From Adiantum capillus-veneris (lineage: Eukaryota; Streptophyta; Polypodiopsida; Polypodiales; Pteridaceae), in contig CM043950.1 of assembly GCA_014529385.2 (NCBI GenBank), forward strand, positions 66,544,935-66,608,934: 64,000 nt of DNA, read 5' to 3'. Positions 47,679 through 57,016 of this stretch are shown here, piece by piece (within the stretch, counting starts at the first letter, position 1; every line of letters begins with the position of its first letter). A program made the position numbers and the translations under genes. Below the pieces are notes generated by a model that was not told the DNA's origin, ran no database searches, and saw only the letters and a program-made list of their open reading frames with translations.

Positions 47679-48194
47679 ATGGCATATAGTCAAGAACATG
47701 TTTTTTCCATAGCAACTGCACATCTTTATCTGTCAAGTGAATCTACTCGAAGAGCAATGTTACTTCGTTATGAACTTCATCTATTTCCGCAGTTAGGAAC
47801 CTCTGTTTCCCAAACTAAGAGGTGGACATATCAAGATCGAGTGACGCGTGTGACCCTTTGGGGTCGTGAGCATTTCAGAAACAATATCCGATTGGCGATG
47901 GTTACTGAGGCTCTGGGCCTAGGGCCACAGTATTATTACATAGCACATTCAATAAAGCAAGGTTTTTCAAATCGGTTATACCTTCTAGCCCAGTTCCTAC
48001 CTCCTCATAAGATTTTTTTGTATCGTAGTTATGGCCATCCACTAAGAGGATATTTTAACAGTACTCCCCGTACTCCGGAGTATGGAGTAGCCTTGGCAAC
48101 TCGTATCCTACCTTTAGCTGAGCGTCCAAACACATGCTTTTACTGTGACAACTACTTGTGTGATCATGTAATTGGCAGCATAATAGAGATGTAG
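47679..48194 (+). CDS. Unrecognised 171-residue frame
   Basis: An open frame from ATG 47679 to a stop at 48192-48194, rich in aromatic and basic residues ('LLRYELHLFPQLGTSVSQ', 'DRVTRVTLWGREHFRNNIRL', 'FLPPHKIFLYRSYGHPLRGY'). It ends with a Cys/His cluster, C-F-Y-C then C-D-H. The same frame carries protein-like text upstream across single stops from about 47456 ('VTFSELASPANLLTRC'), so it is likely the tail of a longer decayed ORF. Together with the zinc-knuckle-like text at 47050-47120 it could be a retroelement or endogenous viral relic. No family recognised; a GT array follows at 48261. Confidence 0.4.
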   Translation: MAYSQEHVFSIATAHLYLSSESTRRAMLLRYELHLFPQLGTSVSQTKRWTYQDRVTRVTLWGREHFRNNIRLAMVTEALGLGPQYYYIAHSIKQGFSNRLYLLAQFLPPHKIFLYRSYGHPLRGYFNSTPRTPEYGVALATRILPLAERPNTCFYCDNYLCDHVIGSIIEM

Positions 48195-48253
48195 ATGAAG
48201 GGATCCCGAAATAATTATCAGCCAAGCTTTTTTGTCCAGTGAAAGAACCCATG

Positions 48254-48260
<7 letters not shown>

Positions 48261-48343
<83 letters not shown>
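48261..48343 (+). repeat. (GT)n microsatellite
   Basis: About 83 bases of GT repeat downstream of the unrecognised frame, near the 3' end of the Penelope-like piece. Confidence 0.97.
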
Positions 48344-48344
<1 letters not shown>

Positions 48345-48479
48345 CTGCCTTTTCCCAGGCACCATACACAATGGGTTGATAGTAGGCCCATTGTGAATGG
48401 GCCTACTACCTAATTAGAGAAATGAGGTTAGTATGGTTGAAATATAAGCCAGTCCAATCATTGTAAGAAAGAGAATTTA

Positions 48480-48769
48480 TGATTTTGTTAATTATGTCAC
48501 TCTCTTGAATCCATTAAGGAAAAATTTGTGGATAAGTATCTTGATATCTTCCCATGCTAAGAAGCAGGTAGAGGAGGAGTACATTATTAAGTATAGGAGG
48601 CCAATGCAGTTACTAAGACCAGCTTTATGTGGTCGATTATTGTTCTTTTTTATGAATTCAATGGAAGGGATATCTAATAGGTCCCTCTTCCAAGTAAACC
48701 GTTGGTCATAATCTCCCACACAAGGGTTATGAAGTGTAATTGTAAAGTTAAGGAATTGTACCGGTTGAT
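48480..48769 (-). pseudogene. Penelope-like element RT, thumb part (3' piece)
   Basis: On the minus strand, from the insertion point leftward: 'FLNFTITLHNPCVGDY', 'WKRDLLDIPSIEFIKKNNNR', 'LSNCIGLLYLIMYSSS' and 'LIHKFFLNGFKRVT'. The series F-L-D/N-x-T-I, K-R-D, then the N-R-P/S-N motif and a final G-Y/F is what follows the palm in Penelope-like RTs. It is the continuation of the RT at 60701-61213, separated by the 11.9-kb LTR element, with a small frameshift at the join. No GIY-YIG endonuclease was seen downstream. Confidence 0.65.
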
Positions 48770-48774
48770 GTATT

Positions 48775-49733
48775 TGTTGGACGGAGCGACTAACACACCC
48801 ATGAAGTGCATGCAAACACTACCTAGATCAACATAATTTCAATCGAGGACACAGATGACACGATAGGCACACGGAGGAAATCTCTCTAGCTTGTCAGGCT
48901 GAGACCATCCTACACATACAACACTCTGGAAGGCCAACTAAACCACAATCAAGAACCTCACTACTCTCAACTACACCACCCAGCCACATACACACATACG
49001 GAAGGTAACTCACCTAATCATGTCAGATTCGTACGAAACTTAAGGAACACCATCCCCTCACTAGGATACACCTGTCCCTAAGCTTCTACACTCAAAACCC
49101 TCACTGTAAACCCATCTGCGGAAAATGCGTAGGATGACAGAGCAGAATTTTGAAAGTGCTCGAAACTGAAATTTATGAGTACCTATGCGTAGCTTACGTC
49201 GCCACGATTCTATAGACTACTAGCACGCAGAAAACAGACATCGTTTGATACACTTACGGCCACGAATAGCTCGTAGATGCGTCGGCGTGTGCGCTTCGTC
49301 TCGCGTGGAATGCTTGGCGTTGTCGCGTAGCTCTCCTGGAGCCTACAGCAATAGTGCAGTCGGATCTCCAATGTGTTGAGCGAGCAGGGCGTAGCGAGAG
49401 GATAAAGCTCACGCTCACTCTCTTTCTCTCTCACACATAGTAGACGGCAGCGCTAAAGTTTTGATTATGATTAAAAAGTCTTTTTTACAAAATGACCTAG
49501 GTACCTTATATACTAAGGCTACCTTAGGTTTAACCAAAAATGGGGTTGAAAGGGTCAAATGGCTTTGTATTCACAATCTGGAAGTGCCATTGCACCGCGG
49601 CTTCTGAAACTAAAATAACTACTCATTACAAATGACGTTTATAGACATAATCTGCAGCATTTCATAACTCGCAAAAGATAAGACTTTGGTACGAAACTTG
49701 AGTTATGTTGTGTTGTTGACCCAGCGGTCAACA
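48775..49733 (-). repeat. 3' LTR of the 11.9-kb element
   Basis: On the minus strand it starts TGTTGACCGCTGGGTCAACA, itself a short inverted repeat, and ends GTCCAACA. It contains partial matches to the leader palindrome: 'agaccatcctacac' (48902-48915) and CGTAGGATG (49138-49146). Confidence 0.95.
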
Positions 49734-49745
49734 TCCCCCCCTTCC
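49734..49745 (-). promoter_or_regulatory. Polypurine tract
   Basis: Minus-strand GGAAGGGGGGGA directly abutting the 3' LTR. It primes plus-strand DNA synthesis in LTR elements, and its position confirms the LTR boundary and minus orientation. Confidence 0.88.
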
Positions 49746-49789
49746 GCGTTCATGTCGTCCCCGGCATGACCTGATTGTCAATGGCGATG

Positions 49790-50390
49790 TGGTCTTTGCT
49801 GTCGTTTTGTTGTTGGAAAGAAAGTATAGACTATAGCCTTTGCAGTAGCTTGCCTTGTTCATCCAATCCGATGTACATAGTCTTCGCATGATTCAGGAAA
49901 ATCATAATTGATGACGAACTTTATGTCTTTCACATCCACGCTCCGAGCTGCAGCATCTGTTTCTATCATTATAGGTCTACTGCCAGATCAAAATTCAAAA
50001 AGAACCCAATGTCGTTTAACTTGACTCTTATCATCATGGATAGAGAAAGCTCCATCCATCACTTGCTCCAGCAAATCTGTCAATTCTGAGTATTTGTGAT
50101 TCTCAGAAACAACTTCTACAATCTGTAGAATTGAGTGATTGGTTTTCTGATCTTGTGAGCCAATGACAACTTTGTAAGGATTTTGTAGAAATTATATGGC
50201 TAAACCCTTAACTTCTTTGGGCCAAGTTGCACTCCAATGCAAAGTCTGTCTGTCAGGCCGAATCTAGGACTTAATTATTCTAATTTGAGGTTCAAAACCC
50301 TGCCAAGCATTCGATGCGCATTATCAAGGACAAGTTTTTGAGATCCTCTGATTACCCTTATGTCTGCTCTTTGTCATTGAGGACTTATTT
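49790..50390 (-). pseudogene. Captured DEAD-box RNA helicase fragment
   Basis: On the minus strand: 'LVLDNAHRMLG' (motif II, usually V-L-D-E-A-D-R-M-L), a frame change to 'GFEPQIRIIKS', then 'RPDRQTLHWSATWPKEVKGL' (motif III, S-A-T), 'LQNPYKVVIGSQDQKTNHSI' and 'HKYSELTDLLEQVMDG'. After a deletion of about 25-40 residues it reads 'FSIHDDKSQVKRHWVLFEF', '[20 protein letters not shown]' (motif V, usually A-T-D-V-A-A-R-G-L-D) and 'EDYVHRIG' (motif VI). This matches plant DBP2/RH20-RH30-type helicases, which remodel RNA. No intron interrupts it, so capture from mRNA is likely. Stops near 50160 and 50262, a decayed motif II and the deletion make it non-functional as helicase. It lies inside the LTR element beside the polypurine tract. 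Confidence 0.82.
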
Positions 50391-50393
50391 GTT

Positions 50394-50430
50394 CTTGAGT
50401 TATGTTGTGTTGTTGACCCAGCGGTCAACA
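50394..50430 (-). repeat. Internal 37-bp copy of the LTR terminus
   Basis: Identical to the outer end of the LTR (49697-49733), ending in the same TGTTGACCGCTGGGTCAACA on the minus strand. It sits at the edge of the helicase fragment. A related duplication of about 60 bp ('tttgagatcctctgattac') lies on both sides, at 50336-50396 and 50538-50598. It marks a recombination or template-switch joint. Confidence 0.85.
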
Positions 50431-50600
50431 CTTTGCTGTTGTTTGGGCTTCATCTGTTGCACTGCTTGTATCTTTGTCGAACCACAACAAGAACTATGAT
50501 CCATTAGAGCAGACGTCTATCATCGTAACCATTCATCTTTTGAGATCCTCTGATTACGTTTTATGTATGCTCTTCTTCATTGGGGACTTCTTTGTTCCTG

Positions 50601-52082
50601 TGCAATCATGTTGTTAGTGTTGTCTGCAGCTTTGTCATTGTAGTCCATTCTTCAACTCGCCATTGAGGAGAAGTATGCTATGATCTGAAATTGGTGCTCC
50701 AATTCATTTGTCAATTGATTTGAGTAGCATTTCCTTATTGTTGATGTAGAAGGAATATGTACAAGAGGATGGTGATAGGTGTCCTTAGATTAGGGTCTAA
50801 AACTTGGATGACCAAAGGGAAAAAACCCGGTGGGAAAAAAAATGCCTTTGGTATACGCTCTTATTGGAGTTGAGCAGTTGAACGTGAAGTACATGTTCAT
50901 GAAAGGTGAGTGCTTGGGTGAAACACGGAAAGAGTGCCTAATGCAAGTGCTAATTATGGGATACTCTATATGCATATGAGAAATTTGTCAACAAAAGCAT
51001 GCAATGTGAAAGAAGGAGATGATGGGCGTTTCGAGGAATAAATGTAGCACATGTGACATCAAAAGATGTCTCAATAGCTTCCACTTTTCCAAGAATGGTT
51101 TTCGATGTAGAAGTTTCTCCACTCCTATCTCACTGTGCTCAGTACGTGAGTGTCTTTTGGACCTTCTCCTTCACTTCACCAGACTTAAGTACTTAGACTT
51201 CGACTCTTTTGCTCCCCTATACCAGCATGAGCGACACAACATAAATATGCTCAACTCTTCCAGCTTGAGCAGTACCTAGAATAGCTAAGACGCTTAGACC
51301 ACAGAGAATATTACTTGAAGCTTTGGGACTAACACCTCACTCATTTTGTGGCTTAGCTACTCGACTCTGACTTGTATGACTTGTCGGTTGCATGTTGACA
51401 CTGCTTTGTGACAAGTTCTTTGGCTGTTGTAGTGGTTGCTGAGACATACTTCGTGAAGTTTCATCGTTTTCCTGTACCTTCTTCTCTTTGTAGTGCTCAG
51501 GCCTCTCGTCAATCTTTTCTTCATGTGGATTATGGATTTATTTTTTTTCTTAATAATAAACAAAGAAAATCTTAAAACAACTCAACAAAAGAAAAATCAT
51601 TCAAATAGAAATCTAAATGCTATGTACACTATACACATGTCCCTAGGGGCTCATATATGGATTTTGTCCCCATACTCCTCGTAACACTACTATGAGGGCA
51701 TATACTCTAAATTTTGTCAAAAAATTATCACAATAAAACGCAAAAATTCAATGCATCTCACAAAACATTGCCCTCTAATAGTCATAATGTTAGGTCCGCA
51801 TTCAGAATGCCTCCCCCCTTCCTATTTGGAGTCATCCTTTACGACACGGTATCGCAAAGGGTATGTGTTGTGCTTGGGCAATTAAAAGTTGTGCCTATGC
51901 AGGCCTTGTAATGTAGCCCTATTATGCATACACAGTCAATGCATGGAAAAATTTATGTTGTGCAAGATGTGGGTATAAGCAATTTGCTTATTGGCATTTG
52001 TTGGCGAGGCTTCCTATTCTAAGCAATGTAATGGTCTTTGAAGCTCCTGTATCTTTGCTTGATTGAAGCGACTTGCTCTCTT
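50601..52082. other. Non-coding part of the LTR element
   Basis: No RT, RNase H or integrase motif in either strand. Short frames only. Contains an A/G-rich stretch near 50810-50850. Confidence 0.55.
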
Positions 52083-53110
52083 CTAACTGTACTGTAATCG
52101 TAGGAAGAATTGTAAGAATTCAAGCATCAATGCACTGACAGCAGTTTTGTTGTTCTTCTTTGGGACCCATTTCTTGGCGATCATTGGCTCTTTTGTTGCT
52201 GGCTCTTGTTTGGGAACCCATACTTGCGCGTGCTTCGTTTGTGTTTGAAGAGACTTCTTTGGGATCCACCTTTTTGTTGTGTGAGTCAACAATGGTCTTT
52301 GCTTCAGCCCTTGTATGCTTGGTTGGGGAAGGGATTTAGGCTTTGAAAGTTGATACTGTGGTTGTTTTGGAATCCAAATGAATTTCTGACTTTTTTGTGC
52401 TTGAATTAACTGCTTTGGAGCCCAAACCTGAGTTGTGAAAGCTTGCAACTTTGTGATATTCTTACCCGTTCGTGCATGCTTTTCTTGTTTTTGTTTTGGT
52501 GTTGGATCTTGTGATTTGTCATTAGAGATCTTTGTCTTCTTGATCCATATCTGTTTTTGGCCAATCTGGCTTTTTGGTATCCAGATTTGTCGAGCTTTTT
52601 AGCTTTGACTTTGTGTCCTGTTCTTTTGACTTGTCATGGTTGTTGCTGAAGGGGTTGGTGATAGTGATGGCCTGAGTTGATGATAGGGGATGTCGTAAGA
52701 TTCATCAGTATCGCTACTATCCTCAACAAGGTTGACTTCTTGTACTTTCCCTTGATTTTTTGGCTGGTAGTGGAAAGTTACTGTCTGTTTGCTCGTGGGT
52801 GATAGTTTCTTGAAGGACTTCTCTAGCCCATTGATTAGAGCATTGTTAGCTCGTTGCTCTGGTCGTATTCCTCCTAGCTGAGTCTTTGCATCCTTATTAG
52901 GAGCCATGTATGAGGATGCTTGTGGTGGCTGTGTCTTCACTGAGGACTTTGGAATCCACTTTTGATGCACGTTATTCGTGTAGCGATGACATTGATTCAC
53001 GGGTCGTTGATCTTCTGGAAGCTTGAAGTGTTCTACAGAATCATAGAACTCGTCGTCTTCTTCATCTTTTGATTCTCCACATTTCTTTGTTTGCTCCTTA
53101 TTTCGAGAGC
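52083..53110 (-). CDS. W-x-P-K repeat protein of the LTR element
   Basis: A frame that overlaps the end of the protease ORF in another phase, from about 53110 to a stop at 52083, with one stop near 52600. It begins acidic ('KDEEDDEFYDSVEHFKLPED'), then carries seven W-(I/V/A)-P-K motifs (KWIPKS, IWIPKS, VWAPKQ, IWIPKQ, RWIPKK, VWVPKQ, KWVPKK) and one W-I-K-K, spaced by Gln/Lys/Ser/Thr-rich linkers. It is strongly basic and likely disordered, suggesting nucleic-acid or capsid binding. No catalytic domain. Similar W-V-P-K repeats occur in some plant retroelement-derived proteins, from memory; the function is unknown. Confidence 0.6.
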
Positions 53111-56100
53111 TTATGTCTGGACCTCTTCGTTTTCCTTGATTACACTCACTGCAAAATAAGGAACGACATCATAGCCATTTTCATCACAAAACTTTGTTGT
53201 GGGAGCATCCTCCACGGCGCACACGTCCAGAGTAGCCAAGATGTGTTCCCATCCAAAAGGCTCTAACTCTTCTTCAGGAAATGGTTCTGGGATATAATCC
53301 ATGTCCTCTATAACCCGCTCTAGGATACATTCCTCACGTTTCAAGCTACCACATTGTGAAGCTCCACACATCCACAGTTCTTGAGGCTTACCTAACCAAG
53401 CTGGAAGTTCTGATCTTGCTACTGTGGCAGAATCAAACTCCTCAACCAGTGTTCTCATCACATCCCTATAGCTATGGTCCCTCAAGTTTATCTTTGTTAT
53501 GGTTTCCATATGTCTCAGGTATATATGGTCATAACCCCAATCTTGGACCATTTTCAATTGTCGCATGAATGGTCTTCCCAGAATGATGTCATAGTTGTTC
53601 TTCTTGCCAAAGTCAACAACAGCAAAAGTGTGTTCATATTCAATGCCACAAGAAGTAACAAGTACTTTTTCTAGCAGTCCTAGGGGCTTTTCTTTGTGTC
53701 CATCTGCAAGCTGCAGGGTCATTCGTGCGGATATCAAGGCAGGTTTTCCCCATTTTTTCCAAACCTCTTTGGTTGCAATGGCCACACCAGCTCCACTGTC
53801 AAGGATTGCCATGGTTTTTACATTATTGAATTCCACAGGAAGGGTGGTGTTTCCCTCTTCTCCCTCGTAATACTCGCCTACCTTGTTTAATGGCACTGGC
53901 CTAGTATTTAGTTGAGGCATTTCAAGCTCTTTGATGCCTTCCTCGGTTTGAGTCATTGGGGTTTTTACACCAAATTTCTCTAGACATTTACCCACATTAG
54001 CCCACATGCTTGGTCTTATTCTGAGCAACTCGGCTAGCATTATTGTACAGGTGACTGGGGTAGATAGAATATCTACTAGCCCCTTTGAATCGATGGCCTT
54101 GTTGGGAGACAGTCTTTGTGATGGGACTGCAACCACATCTGACTTGGTCTCGTACTCTCCCATGTAGGACGGTAGTGTTCTTAGCGAATGGGGTTGGCTA
54201 TCCATAGATTGTACAGATCCTTTGTCACCCCAATACGATCGCACGTCTAGATTTTTTTGAGATTCAGTCTCAAATTCCTCTATTGGTGGTAGAAACACTC
54301 CTCGTTCATCACCAATTTTGTCTACTCGTCTTCCTAGGTCATCTGCTTCATTGGCCTCTTTGACTTGTTTCCACAATTCGTCAAGACCATCTATCTCTTT
54401 ACAATCCTCAGGTATAGCTTGGTGAAATTCCTTGGAAGAGTTATCCGTGGTATTCAGTACTATCCTTGGTTCTAATGCTGGGTCTTTGAGGTTTGGTATG
54501 TGCTCATGACTAGAATCTGGCTCTTTTAGTTCCTGGTTTGGTGGGATTACTTGTGTAGGCATGACATGGATCACATCCTCAGGTTTTGCAATTAGTGGTT
54601 CTACTAAATCTTGGGCTGTTTGAATCATTTTCTGGCACATTTCAAACCTTTGCTTTTCTAGTTCCGCATAGGGATATGTCATCCACCTGTGTTCTTGGGT
54701 TTGGTTGTTTTTGAGCCTCACATCATAGGCTTTCAAGAGGGCATCTAATGTCTCATTAACCTTCTCTGCCAACACAGATCCTCATGAACTAGCACTTCTT
54801 GGTTTCTCATCCGTGGATGGTTCTTCTAGAGGTTTAACCATCTGTGTAAGAGAAGGTGCCTCCTTTTCCTCATGTTGTTTTATCTTCTTTTCAGCTTCGG
54901 TAAGCTTCTCAGCTAGGGATTTTTGCTCTCGTTCCCTGCGTGCTTTCATCCTAGTCTTTCTAGCTTTCCAACTATTTCGTTTGCTCTTGGTTTTCTGACT
55001 AGGTGCGTCTGTCTTTGGTCCATCATCTGTCTTTGGACTCGTGTCACTTTCCGTGTTCTTTGTCTTTGGATTCTCATCATCTTTCTTTTGAGCTTGTGCT
55101 CTCGTAACCACTTGAACTGGTACGACATTTTCATTTTCTGAGTTACTAGGGAGCTGAACCATCCCTAATACATTTGTCGTGATTTTCCTGATTTGGTTTG
55201 TTTTTTTCGGGAAATCGGGGATCAAGTGAGTGATGCCACACTCAAGACAATAGGCATTTACTTCAGTGATCTCCGTATGAGGACATTGTTTGACCAAGTG
55301 GTTGTCACGACTTTTGTGACAATCTGTCTCTGGTTGAGGAGATTTTTTTAGCATTTCCTCTTGGCTATAAACAAGCTTTGACCTAAATAAACCGCTATTT
55401 GCAATGAATCGCAATGTTCTTTCGTCCATTTCATACCTTCTTTCTTTCGACTAAAACCCAGGAGGTGGAGGTTGTACCGACCTCACCACTCCATGTGTTT
55501 CTCTCACATTTTGTTGCTCTGAAGGGTAGTACTCACTTTGGTTGCTATACCACATTGTAGTTGGTACTGGCGTTGGTTTATTTGATGCTTCCATCATTGG
55601 CATGTATCTCATGTCTACCGGCATTCTAGCACCTGGCAGCGGAGGATGTTGTCCTAAGACAAGCTGTGGCCTTAAAACTCCTACTGGTCTTGGCGCATTC
55701 CCCGTAATGTATCTAGGTGGAGTAGGTGCTTCTGGAACAGGTTGTACATACCTCTCCCTAGTATTTTCCATGCTATAATAGCACTCTTCCTCTGAATGGT
55801 TCGTCCATTTTCTCTCAATTTCACACCACTTTGGCTCTCCCGAATCAGACCTTACAAGAGGAATCAACCTCTTGATCAAGTCGTCGATAAGCTTTTCTTG
55901 ATCAATAGGCGCCGTTGGCTTGGCAATGGACTCACTTATCTGTGAAATACTGTGCTGAGAGGATGTGTCATCTCCTTGACTCTTTAAGTCCTTTTCTTTG
56001 TATGCCTCACAGTTATCCACTACATAAAAAGCTTCTTTGATCAACTCGTTTAGCGTCATCCTCCTTATCATATGCAGATCCTTCTGAAGGCCCGCATGTC

Positions 56101-57016
56101 TCATTCCCTGGATAAAGATCAGCATCAGTCGTGCTTGCGTAGGTAATTCTGCTCTCGGACAGAGCTTAACATATCTCTTGAGCCGTAATGATGTTTTGTG
56201 TACTGATTCATTCTCTTTCTATTTGAATCTATGGATTTGCGAGACCGTGTTGTGAGCAATGTCTTTTGGCGAGAATTCTTCAATAAACTCCTCAAACAGC
56301 TCATCTAGGGTCTCAAAATCCCATTTTTCCACTAAGTCGAACCATGTAGCTGCATCATCTTCTAGAGTCAATCCAAATCCCGCAAATTGTGTAGCAAAAT
56401 CTGAAACTTCCTCTGCCCTAATCACTCTTCTAAAAGTTGTTACGTGATCTCTCGGATCTTTATCTCCGGAGTATTTTCTGTTTACCCATTTCTGGACTTG
56501 GGATGGTCTAACTCGTCGATTGTCTACAAGTCTAACCAGAGACTCTCCCAATCCTTCTCTCGTTATCGCTCTTGAAGGGAATCCTAGTGGCTCCCTTCTT
56601 GGAATTCCTGTAGGAATTCTCGTGCTTGGTGGAGGCATTTGTGGTCCTTCATTGACCAAATATCCACCTCTTTCTAGTACAGTCTGTGGATTTGTACTTT
56701 CTACAACTCTGTATTCTCGTCCATACTTGTCGACAACTATAGATCTCCATTCACAGTCGACTCCGTATGTGTAGACATATAAGAGCTTGTAATCCGTTAT
56801 CTCTTCTAGGTATGGATCTGAGCACCTATAAAGATTGACCTCATTGTCGTCAATGTATCTATATAGTCCTTCACTCTCATGACCACTCATACAAACTCTC
56901 TCAACAAGATGGATCTTTATCAATTGCAAGTTTGGGAGATCCATTGTGGGAGGATATTCCTCTATTGTCGGGATCTCCAAGCTTGTGTAAGCTGCATTTG
57001 AATCTAAGGTAGACAT
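53111..57016 (-). pseudogene. gag-protease polyprotein of the LTR element
   Basis: One frame of 1,302 codons from ATG 57016, broken only by TAG at 56219-56221, TAG at 55451-55453 and TGA at 54782-54784. The N-terminus is unusual ('MSTLDSNAAYTSLEIPTIEE', 'GVDCEWRSIVVDKYGREYRV'). A gag core follows ('FATQFAGFGLTLEDDAATWF', 'ELFEEFIEEFSPKD'), then Pro-rich linkers and a degraded zinc-knuckle pair near 55330-55210 (C-x2-C-x3-H kept, last Cys replaced by Asp). A Lys/Glu helical stretch (about 55000-54850) precedes retropepsin: 'MAILDSGAGVAIATKEVW' (D-S-G near 53806) and 'YDIILGRPFMRQ'. The ORF ends at ENEEVQT without any RT. The stops are all one transition from CAG, CGA or TGG, so decay is slight. 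Confidence 0.88.

Noticed and set aside
48505-48711. Plus-strand frame opposite the Penelope-like thumb
   Set aside because: The minus strand gives the motif-bearing reading continuous with the RT at 60701.
53069-56774. Plus-strand frames in the gag-protease region
   Set aside because: Antisense shadows of the minus-strand gag-protease frame.
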